Shown here one piece after another: positions 42,957-50,889 of a DNA stretch of 64,000 nucleotides. The first letter of the stretch is position 1. Each line of letters begins with the position of its first letter. The notes beneath the pieces were generated by a model. That model was given only the letters and a program-made list of their open reading frames with translations. It was not told where the DNA came from and made no database searches. Source of the DNA: Phenylobacterium sp. (lineage in GTDB: Bacteria; Pseudomonadota; Alphaproteobacteria; Caulobacterales; Caulobacteraceae); assembly GCA_017991675.1 (NCBI GenBank), contig JAGOQB010000002.1, positions 186,001 through 250,000 of the forward strand, given 5' to 3'. Made by a program: the position numbers and the translations under genes.

Positions 42957-43454
42957 TCACTCCCTTTCGGCGAAGGCCGGCGCCCGGCGGTCGGCCGCGC
43001 GCTGGTAGACGTGACGTTGGCGGTGGGCCGTGTGGGCCCACTGTTCGGGGGTCGAGCCGTCGGCCGGCTCGAAGGCGTCGAAGCCGACGCGGACCATGAA
43101 GCCCGCCTGCTCGCGCAGCACGTCGCCGACGGCGCGGATCTCGCCCTTGAAGCCGTAGCGCTCGCGCAGCAGGCGCGCGGCGGTGTAGGCGCGGCCGTCG
43201 TTGAACTTCGGGAAGGCCACGGCGACCAGGGCGATGCGCGGCAGGTCGTAGGCCAGGACCTCGACCTCCTCGGCCGGCTCCAGCCGCACCCCGACCGAGC
43301 GGCCCTCGGCCAGCAGGCGCTCGCCCTCGCTCTGGAAGCGGGTCAGCGAGATGATCAGGTCGCCGCGGACCAGGTCCTCGTCGTCGCCGACGTGGGTGTA
43401 GGGATCCTCGACCAGCGAGAACTGGCCGTCCGTCAGCTTAATTCGCGTCGGCAT
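42957..43454 (-). CDS. DUF934 domain protein of the sulfite-reduction operon
   Basis: 165 residues. YDLPRIALVAVAFPKFNDGR, then AYTAARLLRERYGFKGEIRA, then VLREQAGFMVRVGFDAFEPA match DUF934 (the arginine-rich FPxFxDGRxxTxAxxLR motif). Such proteins regularly sit between cysI and cysH in proteobacteria, and are thought to aid sulfite reduction, though the mechanism is not settled. ATG 43454 lies inside the cysI 3' end (17-base overlap), indicating coupling; the frame extends further in cysI but only as a shadow. Confidence 0.85.
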   Translation of the reverse strand: MPTRIKLTDGQFSLVEDPYTHVGDDEDLVRGDLIISLTRFQSEGERLLAEGRSVGVRLEPAEEVEVLAYDLPRIALVAVAFPKFNDGRAYTAARLLRERYGFKGEIRAVGDVLREQAGFMVRVGFDAFEPADGSTPEQWAHTAHRQRHVYQRAADRRAPAFAERE

Positions 43455-45093
43455 AGACGGCCTCCTTGAAGGGAACGACGCCGGTTCGGCGGAAGGTGTC
43501 GAGGAAGCGCTCCTGGCCCTGGCGTTCGCGCAGATAGACCTCGACCAGGGTGTCGATGGCCGGCGCGACGCGGTCGGCCGGCAGGGCCGGGCCGAGCATC
43601 GAGCCGACGGAGGCGTCCTCAGCTCCCGAGCCGCCAAGGGTGAGCTGGTAGAACTCCTCGCCCTTCTTATCGACGCCGAGGATGCCGATGTGGCCGACAT
43701 GGTGGTGGCCGCAGGCGTTGATGCAGCCGCTGATCTTGATCTTCAGCTCGCCGATCTGCTCGGCGCGGTCCTGGTCGGCGAAGGTGCGGGCGATGTCCTG
43801 GGCGATCGGGATCGCCCGGGCGTTGGCCAGGGCGCAGTAATCGAGCCCCGGGCAGGCGATCATGTCGGTGATCAGGTTGACGTTCGGCGTCGCCAGGCCG
43901 GCGGCCTTCAACGCCGCATAAACCGCCGGCATATCGTCGAGCTTCACGTGCGGCAGCACCAGGTTCTGCTCGTGGGTGACGCGAATGTCGCTTTGGCCAT
44001 AGCGTTCGGCCAGGTCGGCGACGACGTCCATCTGGTCGGAGGTGGCGTCGCCGGGGGTCTCGCCGATCGCCTTCAGTGAGATCTCGACGATGGTGTAGCC
44101 GGCGCGCTTGTGCTCACGCAGGTTGTTGCGCGCGAAGCGGGCCAGGCCCGGGTCGGCGGCCTTGGCGGCCTCGAACGCTTCGGAGCGGTTCACCAAGGCG
44201 TCGAAGGCGGTCGGGGCGAAGGCGCCGCGGATGCGGGCGATCTCGGTGTCCGGCAGATCGCTCTCCGGCCCGATCTTGGCCCATTCTTCCTCGACCTGGC
44301 GAGCGAACTCCTCGGCGCCGAGGGCGGCGACCAGGATCTTGATGCGGGCCTTGTACTTGTTGTCCCGGCGGCCGTGGCGGTTGAAGACGCGCAGGATCGC
44401 CTCGAGGTACGAGACCAGGCGGTTGGCCGGCAGGAACTCGCGGATCGTCGGGCCGACGAAGGGCGTGCGGCCCAGGCCCCCGCCGACGATCACCTCGAAG
44501 CCCAGCGTGCCGTCGCGGCCGCGACGCATCATCAGGCCGATGTCATGCACCTTGGCGGCGGTGCGGTCCTTGGCGGCGCCGGTGATGGCGATCTTGAACT
44601 TGCGCGGCAGGAACGAGAATTCCGGGTGCAGGCTGGACCACTGGCGGATCGCCTCGGACCAGACGCGCGGATCGTCGACCTCTTCGGCGGTGGCGCCCGA
44701 ATAGGGGTCGGCGGTGGTGTTGCGGATGCAGTTGCCGCTGGTCTGGATGGCGTGCATGTCCACCGCCGCCAGCCGGTCCAGGATGTCCGGCGTGTCGGCC
44801 AGCTTGATCCAGTGGAACTGCAGGTTCTGGCGGGTGGTGAAGTGGCCGTAGCCCTTGTCGTAGGTGCGGCCGATGTCGGCCAGCACCCGCAGCTGGGTCG
44901 GGTTCAGCGAGCCGTAGGGGATCGCGACGCGCAGCATGTAGGCGTGCAGCTGCAGATACAGGCCGTTCATCAGCCGGATCGGCTTGAACTGGTCCTCGGT
45001 GATCTCGCCGGCCAGGCGACGGACGACCTGTTCGCGGAACTCGGCGGCGCGGTCGGCCAGGAATTCCTTATCGAGGGTGTCGTACTGGTACAT
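43438..45093 (-). CDS. cysI: Sulfite (nitrite/sulfite) reductase hemoprotein
   Basis: 551 residues. N-terminal ferredoxin-like half-domains are followed by QTSGNCIRNTTADP, which binds substrate/siroheme. The siroheme and 4Fe-4S ligands come in two pairs: ACPGLDYCALANARAIPIA and SGCINACGHHHVGHIG. It reduces sulfite to sulfide with six electrons in the cytosol; a nitrite role is possible in this family but the context favours sulfite. It begins 14 bases after the DUF2849 gene and overlaps DUF934. Confidence 0.93.
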   Translation of the reverse strand: MYQYDTLDKEFLADRAAEFREQVVRRLAGEITEDQFKPIRLMNGLYLQLHAYMLRVAIPYGSLNPTQLRVLADIGRTYDKGYGHFTTRQNLQFHWIKLADTPDILDRLAAVDMHAIQTSGNCIRNTTADPYSGATAEEVDDPRVWSEAIRQWSSLHPEFSFLPRKFKIAITGAAKDRTAAKVHDIGLMMRRGRDGTLGFEVIVGGGLGRTPFVGPTIREFLPANRLVSYLEAILRVFNRHGRRDNKYKARIKILVAALGAEEFARQVEEEWAKIGPESDLPDTEIARIRGAFAPTAFDALVNRSEAFEAAKAADPGLARFARNNLREHKRAGYTIVEISLKAIGETPGDATSDQMDVVADLAERYGQSDIRVTHEQNLVLPHVKLDDMPAVYAALKAAGLATPNVNLITDMIACPGLDYCALANARAIPIAQDIARTFADQDRAEQIGELKIKISGCINACGHHHVGHIGILGVDKKGEEFYQLTLGGSGAEDASVGSMLGPALPADRVAPAIDTLVEVYLRERQGQERFLDTFRRTGVVPFKEAVYADAN

Positions 45094-45106
45094 GGCCCTC
45101 CCCTCT

Positions 45107-45463
45107 CTAACGCTTGATCAGGTTGACGCGGCCCTTGGAGCGGGCGGCGCCGGACGCGTGCTGCAGGGCCTCGATGGCGGCCCCGCCCTCGGCCTGCTTG
45201 CCGTGGTGCAGGTGGTTGGTGGGGCCAAGCGCGCGCAGGCGCTCGCGGTAGCTGACCGGCGCCCACAGGCCCTCGCTCTCGATCAGGTCGATCAGATAGG
45301 GATCGACGATCACGGTCTGCTGGGATTTGGCGTGCGCCTCCGCGGCCTCGCCGGCCTCGGCGGACTCGAACAGCTCGGCGTCGGCGAAGCGCTCGACCCA
45401 GGCGCCGGCCTTCCAGAAGACGACTTCGCCGTCGGTCAGGCGATTTCCGGTCAAGGCTTTCAT
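45107..45463 (-). CDS. DUF2849 domain protein of the sulfite-reduction operon
   Basis: 118 residues. MKALTGNRLTDGEVVFWKAG then SQQTVIVDPYLIDLIESEGL then APVSYRERLRALGPTNHLHH match the DUF2849 domain, nearly always found between the siroheme methyltransferase and sulfite reductase genes in alphaproteobacteria. The function is not known. Its ATG overlaps the stop of the methyltransferase (ATGA), so the two are translationally coupled. Confidence 0.85.
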   Translation of the reverse strand: MKALTGNRLTDGEVVFWKAGAWVERFADAELFESAEAGEAAEAHAKSQQTVIVDPYLIDLIESEGLWAPVSYRERLRALGPTNHLHHGKQAEGGAAIEALQHASGAARSKGRVNLIKR

Positions 45464-46347
45464 TGGCTACGCCGCTCATCCCCGCGCAGGCGGGGACCCA
45501 TGCTGAAGTTTTCGGTTGAGACTCCGCTTGGGTTCCCGCCTTCGCGGGAATGAGCGGGAGTGGACTGGGCCAGCGCCATGGCCTCGCCGACGATCAGCAG
45601 GGCCGGACCGGCCACCTGCTCGGCGACCGCCGGCAGTTCGGCCAGGGAGGTGACGATGCGGCGCTCGTCGGCGCGGCTGGCGTTCTCGACCACCAGGGCC
45701 GGGGTCGAGCCGGCGCGGCCGGCGCCGATCAGCCGGGCGGCGATGCCGGCGGCGGTGGAGACGCCCATATAGATCACGACCGTCTGGTTGGCCTTGGCCA
45801 GGCTTTCCCAGTCGAGGTCGGGCTCGGCGCCCGCGGCGGCGTGGCCGGTGACGAAGGTGACCGCCTGGGCGCTGCCCCGATGGGTCAGCGGCGCGCCGGC
45901 GTCAGCGGCGGCGGCCAGGGCGGCGGTGACGCCGGGAACCACATGGCATTCGACGCCGGCCTCGCGGCAGGCCTCCAGCTCCTCGCCCCCGCGGCCGAAG
46001 ATGAACGGATCGCCGCCCTTCAGGCGGACCACGTTCAGTCCCTCCTGGGCGAAGGCGACCAGCATCCGGTTGATTTCGTCTTGGGCGTAGGAGTGGCGCG
46101 ACTTGCGCTTGGCGACGCTGATGCGGCGGGCCGAGGCCGGCGCCAGGTCGAGGATCTCGTCGGTGACGAGGCCGTCGTGGACGACGACCTCGGCGGCCTG
46201 CAACGCCTTGAGCGCCTTGATCGTCAGCAGCTCGGGGTCGCCGGGGCCCGCGCCCACCAGCCAGACCGCCCCGGTCGCGCGACGGCGCGCCCCGCCCAGG
46301 ACGACGAGGCGCTGGCCGCTCTCGTTTTTGGGCTTGCGGTGAGGCAT
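45460..46347 (-). CDS. cobA: Uroporphyrinogen-III C-methyltransferase (siroheme synthesis)
   Basis: 295 residues. WLVGAGPGDPELLTIKALKA (SAM site), VVRLKGGDPFIFGRGGEELE, VPGVTAALAAAADAGAPLTH and TLVIYM-like VVIYMGV are the CobA/CysG-A blocks. It dimethylates uroporphyrinogen III to precorrin-2, the precursor of the siroheme used by CysI. No CysG-B dehydrogenase/ferrochelatase domain is fused. ATG 46347; the frame continues upstream only in antisense shadow. The last 30 residues (HSREGGNPSG ... GPRLRGDERR) are encoded by a dispersed repeat, an odd but tolerated tail. It overlaps the DUF2849 start. Confidence 0.92.
   Translation of the reverse strand: MPHRKPKNESGQRLVVLGGARRRATGAVWLVGAGPGDPELLTIKALKALQAAEVVVHDGLVTDEILDLAPASARRISVAKRKSRHSYAQDEINRMLVAFAQEGLNVVRLKGGDPFIFGRGGEELEACREAGVECHVVPGVTAALAAAADAGAPLTHRGSAQAVTFVTGHAAAGAEPDLDWESLAKANQTVVIYMGVSTAAGIAARLIGAGRAGSTPALVVENASRADERRIVTSLAELPAVAEQVAGPALLIVGEAMALAQSTPAHSREGGNPSGVSTENFSMGPRLRGDERRSQ
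45474..45555. repeat. REP-like palindromic repeat inside the cobA 3' end
   Basis: GCTCATCCCCGCGCAGGCGG onward (45474-45500) is the imperfect inverse of the segment ending TCGCGGGAATGAGC (45529-45555), with a spacer of about 28 bases. CCCGCGCAGGCGGGGACCCA with GGGTTCCCGCC...GCGGGAATGA is a well-known proteobacterial repeat whose translation gives SREGGNP and PRLRGDE. It is read through as the C-terminus of cobA, just before its stop. Confidence 0.82.
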
Positions 46348-46351
46348 TGTT

Positions 46352-46366
46352 TTTAGGTTCTCTAAA
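46352..46366. promoter_or_regulatory. Candidate LysR-type operator before cobA
   Basis: TTTAG-N5-CTAAA (46352-46366) is a perfect dyad and fits a T-N11-A LysR box. It lies five bases before the cobA ATG in the 178-base gap (46348-46525) between cobA and the divergent LysR gene. No clear Shine-Dalgarno precedes cobA, so the site may overlap its translation region. Confidence 0.42.
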
Positions 46367-46525
46367 CGCCAGAGCTTGAATGTGAGAGCGGGACGGGCTC
46401 GCGCCCGCCCCGCCGCAATATCCGCCGACGAAAAGGGCCAATACCTCGGCGAACGGTTGCAAACTGGTCGTGAAAGCGCCAATTCGCAACCCAAGGACTT
46501 CTGCCGGGGGTGTCAGGAAAACTCG

Positions 46526-47482
46526 ATGGAGCGTAACGCGGAACGCCGCCGATTGCCGCCACTCAACGCCCTGCGGGCGTTCGAGGCGGCCGCGCGGCAC
46601 CTGAATTTTTCTCGGGCTGCGGACGAACTGTCCGTGACGCCCGGAGCGGTCAGCCAGCAGATCCAGAACCTGGAGGACTATGTCGGCGCGGCGCTGTTCA
46701 AGCGCACGCCCAAGGGCCTGCTGCTGACCGATGCGGCGCAGACCGCCCTGCCCGCGCTGCGCGAGGCCTTCGACCGGCTGGCCGAGGCCGCCTCGATGCT
46801 GACCGCGGCAGTCGACGGCCGCCGCCTGACCCTGACCGCCGCGCCGTCGTTCGCGGCCAAATGGCTGGTGCCGCGGCTGGGCCGATTCGAGGAGCTGCAT
46901 CCGCAGGTCGACGTCTGGCTGTCGGCCGGCCTGGAGCTGGTCGACCTGACCGCTGGCGAGGTCGACGTGGCGATCCGCTACGGGGCCGGCCGCTACCCGG
47001 GCCTGGAGGTCCGCCGGTTGATCGGCGAGACGGTGATTCCCGTGCTTTCTCCGGATCTTGCGGCGAACATCCCGCTCAATGAACCGGCCGACCTGGCCAA
47101 CCATATCCTGCTGCACGACGGCTCGCCCGAGCCCGACGATTCGTGCCCTGACTGGACCATGTGGCTGGCCGCGCGCGGCCTGCGCGGCATCGACGGCGCC
47201 CGCGGCCCGCGGTTCAACCAATCGAGCCTGGTGATCGAGGCCGCGGTCAACGGCCGCGGCGTGGCGCTGGCCAAGCGCACCCTGGCCCAGGCCGACCTGG
47301 ACGCCGGCCGGCTGATCGCGCCGCTGCAGATCGCGACGGCGGTCGATTTCGCCTATTACGTCGTGCATCCGAAGGCCAAGGGCCGGCTGCCGCAGGTCAA
47401 GGCGTTCATCAACTGGATCGCGGCCGAAGCCGAAGCCCACGAAGCTGCGCTAAGAAGCCTGGACAACGGGGCCGGGATTTAG
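46526..47482 (+). CDS. LysR-family regulator (GcvA-like)
   Basis: 318 residues. The winged helix spans about 10-70: LPPLNALRAFEAAARHLNFS, ADELSVTPGAVSQQIQNLED and LFKRTPKGLLLTDAA, a pattern typical of GcvA-like regulators. The ligand-binding half follows with LTAAPSFAAKWLVPRLGRFE and VDVAIRYGAGRYPGL. AGGA precedes ATG 46526. Divergent placement from cobA-DUF2849-cysI-DUF934-cysH points to control of sulfate assimilation, although glycine or other targets are known for GcvA relatives. Confidence 0.88.
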   Translation: MERNAERRRLPPLNALRAFEAAARHLNFSRAADELSVTPGAVSQQIQNLEDYVGAALFKRTPKGLLLTDAAQTALPALREAFDRLAEAASMLTAAVDGRRLTLTAAPSFAAKWLVPRLGRFEELHPQVDVWLSAGLELVDLTAGEVDVAIRYGAGRYPGLEVRRLIGETVIPVLSPDLAANIPLNEPADLANHILLHDGSPEPDDSCPDWTMWLAARGLRGIDGARGPRFNQSSLVIEAAVNGRGVALAKRTLAQADLDAGRLIAPLQIATAVDFAYYVVHPKAKGRLPQVKAFINWIAAEAEAHEAALRSLDNGAGI

Positions 47483-47494
47483 TCCTAAGCGGCC

Positions 47495-47827
47495 ATGAAA
47501 ATCGTTGTTGATGAGCGGCCCTTGCCGGCCGACTGCGAGACCATGCTCGACGTTCGCAAGGGCGTCGATGCTCTGGACCGCGCGCTTGTTCTGATGCTGG
47601 CCGAGCGCCAGCGCTACATGGACGCCGCCGCCCGCATCAAATCCGAGCGCCACACGGTGCTGGACACGGCGCGGATCGAGGACGTGGTGACCAAGGTCAA
47701 GGCCGCGGCCCGCGAGGCCGGGCTGTCCGAAGAGATCGCCGAACCGGTGTGGCGGCTGCTGATCGACCGCTGCATCGCCTATGAGTTCGGCGTCTGGGAT
47801 CAGCTGCGCGGCGTGCGCAACGACTGA
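47495..47827 (+). CDS. Chorismate mutase, AroQ type
   Basis: 110 residues, all-helical. LDVRKGVDALDRALVLMLAE (the N-terminal DxR motif of AroQ), RQRYMDAAARIKSERHTVLD (conserved lysine in IKSE) and EEIAEPVWRLLIDRCIAYEF match stand-alone chorismate mutases of the PchB-like subgroup. It turns chorismate into prephenate for phenylalanine and tyrosine synthesis. ATG 12 bases after the LysR stop. The last 28 bases overlap the convergent Hpt gene. Confidence 0.85.
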   Translation: MKIVVDERPLPADCETMLDVRKGVDALDRALVLMLAERQRYMDAAARIKSERHTVLDTARIEDVVTKVKAAAREAGLSEEIAEPVWRLLIDRCIAYEFGVWDQLRGVRND

Positions 47828-48150
47828 AGCGCCCGCTCGTGGGCGTAGGCCGCGACGTCGGCCAGCGCCGCGTCGAGCGCGTCCTTGACCCCCTCCAGCG
47901 CGCCGGGGCCGGCGGCCTCGGCGTGCGCGCAGGCGTCGCCGAGCTGGAACGCTCCGACGCCGCGGGCCGCTCCCTTGATGGTGTGGACGGCGTCACGCCA
48001 GCCTTCCGAGGCCGGATCCAGCAGCGTGGCCCAGATCGCCGCCTGTTCGCGGAACAGGCCGAGCACCTCGTCGATCACGTCGCCATCGCCGGCCGTGAAG
48101 GATTCGAGGTACTGAAAGTCCACCGCGCCGGTGAGGTCGCGCCTCGCCAT
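47800..48150 (-). CDS. Hpt (histidine phosphotransfer) domain protein
   Basis: 116 residues. VDFQYLESFTAGDGDVIDEV, LFREQAAIWATLLDPASEGW and AVHTIKGAARGVGAFQLGDA with the phospho-accepting His near 56 (HTIKGAARGVGA) are diagnostic of an Hpt four-helix domain. It passes phosphoryl groups between a hybrid kinase and a response regulator; partners are not in the window. ATG 48150; the frame runs further upstream without a credible start. Confidence 0.87.
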   Translation of the reverse strand: MARRDLTGAVDFQYLESFTAGDGDVIDEVLGLFREQAAIWATLLDPASEGWRDAVHTIKGAARGVGAFQLGDACAHAEAAGPGALEGVKDALDAALADVAAYAHERALQSLRTPRS

Positions 48151-48231
48151 GTTATTTTCCTGCTCTGAACGCCGCCTCGACTTGACCTGCATTTGCCCAG
48201 GTTGCCGTCTGCCTAACAAGGACCTCGCCGC

Positions 48232-48936
48232 ATGAAGATTCTGGTCGGCACGCCCACCTACAACGGCCAGGTCACCGGTCAGTACACCCGCAGCATGCTG
48301 GAGCTGCAGGGCATGCTGGGCCCCGCCATGGGTTGGGAATCGACCAAGGCGGTGATCGTCTCGACGGCGCGCAACCTGCTGGCCAGCCGGGTGCTGGAGA
48401 CGGACCACACGCACCTGCTGTTCGTCGACGCCGACGTCAGCTTTCCGGCCGGGGTGGTGCAGAAGATGATCGCCCTGGACGAGCCGGTGGTCGCCGGCAT
48501 CTATCCGCAGCGCACCCTGAACGTCGCTGCCTTCCATGCCGCCGCGCGCAAGCATGACGACCCGAACACCGCCTTCGCCGCGGCGCTCAGCTATCCGGTC
48601 GACCTGGTCGAGCCGCACGCGACCAAGGGCGAGTTCTACGAGGCCAAGACCGCGCCCACCGGGCTGATGCTGATCAAGCGCGAGGTGTTCGAACAACTGC
48701 GCGCAGCCGACCCGTCGCTCTATCGCAGCGCCGAGGGCAGCTACTACGGCTACCAGAACCTCAAAAACGTGCTGCAGTGCTTCGAGCCGCTGGCCGACGA
48801 GCACGGCGTGGCGATGAGCGAAGACGTTTCATTTTGCCATCGCTGGCGGGCGCTGGGCGGGAAGATCTGGACCCTGTTCGACCACTATATCGGCCACACC
48901 GGACCCTACACCTTCCGTCCGATGCCGGCCGGATGA
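48232..48936 (+). CDS. Family-2-like glycosyltransferase
   Basis: 234 residues. MKILVGTPTYNGQVTGQYTR is a GT2-like opening, HLLFVDADVSFPAGVVQKMI carries a DxD-like metal and nucleotide-sugar site, TAPTGLMLIKREVFEQL a typical middle, and GVAMSEDVSFCHRWRALGGK an ED catalytic-base-like pair. No membrane helix, so it may act on soluble or membrane-associated acceptors. The acceptor is unknown. The start follows AACAAGGACC. It precedes the tRNA-Lys by about 120 bases. Confidence 0.75.
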   Translation: MKILVGTPTYNGQVTGQYTRSMLELQGMLGPAMGWESTKAVIVSTARNLLASRVLETDHTHLLFVDADVSFPAGVVQKMIALDEPVVAGIYPQRTLNVAAFHAAARKHDDPNTAFAAALSYPVDLVEPHATKGEFYEAKTAPTGLMLIKREVFEQLRAADPSLYRSAEGSYYGYQNLKNVLQCFEPLADEHGVAMSEDVSFCHRWRALGGKIWTLFDHYIGHTGPYTFRPMPAG

Positions 48937-49059
48937 CAAAGACGCTTGCAACGCAGAATAAGACCCGCTAACAGAACGCCTCCCCAGCGGGGCCGCGAGC
49001 GAAACGCTCTCCGGACCGGCCAGGGAACTAGCCGCAAAGCCTTATGGCGTAACGGTTAC

Positions 49060-49135
<76 letters not shown>

Positions 49136-49168
49136 TTTCCTTCGGAAATTCGCTGGACCGACCCCTCG

Positions 49169-49876
49169 CTAGATGGCGGGGGGACGGACCATTTCGCCCC
49201 GCGAAACCGCGCCCGTGCGCCAGACGATCACCGCGCCGGCCAGGCTGAGCGCGGCCAGGCCGAACCAGGTCAGGGCGTAGACCAGATGGGCGTTGCGGAA
49301 GGCGACGACCGTCAGGCCGCCGACCGGGTAGCCCGCCCCGGGATCAGCCTCCGCATCGATGAAGACCGGCGCCACTTCGCCCAGCCCGCGCGCCCGGGCG
49401 ATGGCGGCGACGTCGCGCGAGAACCAGCGATTCGAGGCCGGGTCATTGGATCGCAGGAAGCCCCCGCCCGGTTCGCTGGCGCGCAGCAGCCCGGTCACCT
49501 CGACGGGGCCGGACGGCGGCGGGCGCGTCGCCGGATCGCGGTACGGGGCCGGCACGAAGCCGCGGTTGACCAGGACGACCCCCGCCGGGGTGCGCAGCGG
49601 CGTCACGACCCACCAGCCGGCGCCACGCTCGGTCAGGGCCTGGACCAGGGTCTCGCGATCGTTCTGGAACCTCCCCTTGAGCCGTACGCGCGTATAGGCG
49701 TCGGCGTCGCGGAAGCCGGACAAATCGGTCAGCAGGCGCGGCGGCGCGTGGATGCGCGCGTCCACCCGGGCGATGAGCTCGAGTTTCCAGGCGCGGCGCT
49801 CGAGCTGCCAGACGCCGAGGGCGGCGAAGCCTGCGGCCAGCAGCAGGCAGACCAGCGCGAACAGCCGCCGCGTCAT
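49169..49876 (-). CDS. SURF1 family cytochrome oxidase assembly protein
   Basis: 235 residues with a membrane helix at each end: LFALVCLLLAAGFAALGVWQ at the start and ALTWFGLAALSLAGAVIVWR at the end. LGVWQLERRAWKLELIARVD and VLVNRGFVPAPYRD in the middle are typical SURF1 motifs. SURF1 helps insert heme into heme-copper oxidases. Its ATG overlaps the cyoD stop (ATGA), so it is part of the cyo operon; no cyoE is present after it. Confidence 0.9.
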   Translation of the reverse strand: MTRRLFALVCLLLAAGFAALGVWQLERRAWKLELIARVDARIHAPPRLLTDLSGFRDADAYTRVRLKGRFQNDRETLVQALTERGAGWWVVTPLRTPAGVVLVNRGFVPAPYRDPATRPPPSGPVEVTGLLRASEPGGGFLRSNDPASNRWFSRDVAAIARARGLGEVAPVFIDAEADPGAGYPVGGLTVVAFRNAHLVYALTWFGLAALSLAGAVIVWRTGAVSRGEMVRPPAI

Positions 49877-50253
49877 GGCGGGCCGGCGGCGGCCTCGGGC
49901 GGCATCGGCATCGACATCATGTTGCTGTTCAGGTGGTACATGATCCACAGCGAGCCGCTGATCACGATGGCGACCATGACCAGGGTGAACAGCAGGGCCA
50001 GCAGGGTCCAACCGCCCTCGGCCTGGGTGTTCACGTGCAGGAAGAAGATCGTGTGGACCACGATCTGGGCGAAGGCGAGCGCGATGATCCAGGCCGCAGT
50101 CACCCGCGGGTCGCCCAGCACCCCGGTCATCACCAGCCAGAACGGCGCGGCGGTCAGCACCGCCGACAGCGCAAACCCGATCAGATAATCCCGCCGGGTC
50201 CCATGACCGTGAGTGTCGCCGTGGCCGTGCACATGGTCGTCTGATGCGTTCAC
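49873..50253 (-). CDS. cyoD: Cytochrome bo3 quinol oxidase subunit IV
   Basis: 126 residues. A His-rich head ([14 protein letters not shown]) then three membrane helices: [38 protein letters not shown] and [20 protein letters not shown], as in CyoD. GTG 50253 has GGAG seven bases upstream and overlaps the cyoC stop. Subunit IV aids assembly of the oxidase. The histidine-rich head is more pronounced than usual. Confidence 0.9.
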   Translation of the reverse strand: MNASDDHVHGHGDTHGHGTRRDYLIGFALSAVLTAAPFWLVMTGVLGDPRVTAAWIIALAFAQIVVHTIFFLHVNTQAEGGWTLLALLFTLVMVAIVISGSLWIMYHLNSNMMSMPMPPEAAAGPP

Positions 50254-50888
50254 CGCAGCACTCCGAGCAGGTAGACGAAGGTGAAGACGCCGATCCACAC
50301 CACGTCGAGCAGGTGCCAGAACATGCCCAGGCAGATCAGCCGGCGGCGGTTCTCGGGGATCAGGCCGCGCTGGCCGATCTGGACCATCATCACCGCGATC
50401 CAGATCAGGCCGAAGGTGACGTGCAGGCCGTGGGTGCCGACCAGGGTGAAGAAGGCCGACAGGAAGGCCGAGCGCTGCGGCGTCGCCCCCTCGGCGATCA
50501 GGGCGGCGAACTCGTAGAGCTCGATGCTGATGAAGGCGAGGCCGAACAGCGCGGTCACCGCCAGCCAGCCCTGGACAGCGCGAGTGCGCCCCGCCTCCAT
50601 GTCGATCATCCCCATGCCGAAGGTGATCGACGACAGCAGCAGCATGGCGGTGTTGAGCGCCACCAGCGGCAGTTCGAAGATTTCCCGCGGGGCCGGGCCG
50701 CCGGCGTAGTTGCCTGAGACCACGCCGAAGGTGGCGAACAGGGTGGCGAAGATGAGCGCGTCGCTCATCAGATAGATCCAGAAGCCGAGCAGCGTGCCGC
50801 CGCCGCTGGCGGCGTGGTGCTCGTCCTCCTCGACGAGGTAGTAGGTCGGGTTCACCGCCGGCGCGGCGTCGAGGGTTTCACGGGCCAT
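50250..50888 (-). CDS. cyoC: Cytochrome bo3 quinol oxidase subunit III
   Basis: 212 residues with five membrane helices, near the usual CyoC size. [60 protein letters not shown] and [20 protein letters not shown] match subunit III. Part of the terminal oxidase in the inner membrane. It lies one base after the cyoB stop. Confidence 0.94.
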   Translation of the reverse strand: MARETLDAAPAVNPTYYLVEEDEHHAASGGGTLLGFWIYLMSDALIFATLFATFGVVSGNYAGGPAPREIFELPLVALNTAMLLLSSITFGMGMIDMEAGRTRAVQGWLAVTALFGLAFISIELYEFAALIAEGATPQRSAFLSAFFTLVGTHGLHVTFGLIWIAVMMVQIGQRGLIPENRRRLICLGMFWHLLDVVWIGVFTFVYLLGVLR

Positions 50889-50889
50889 G

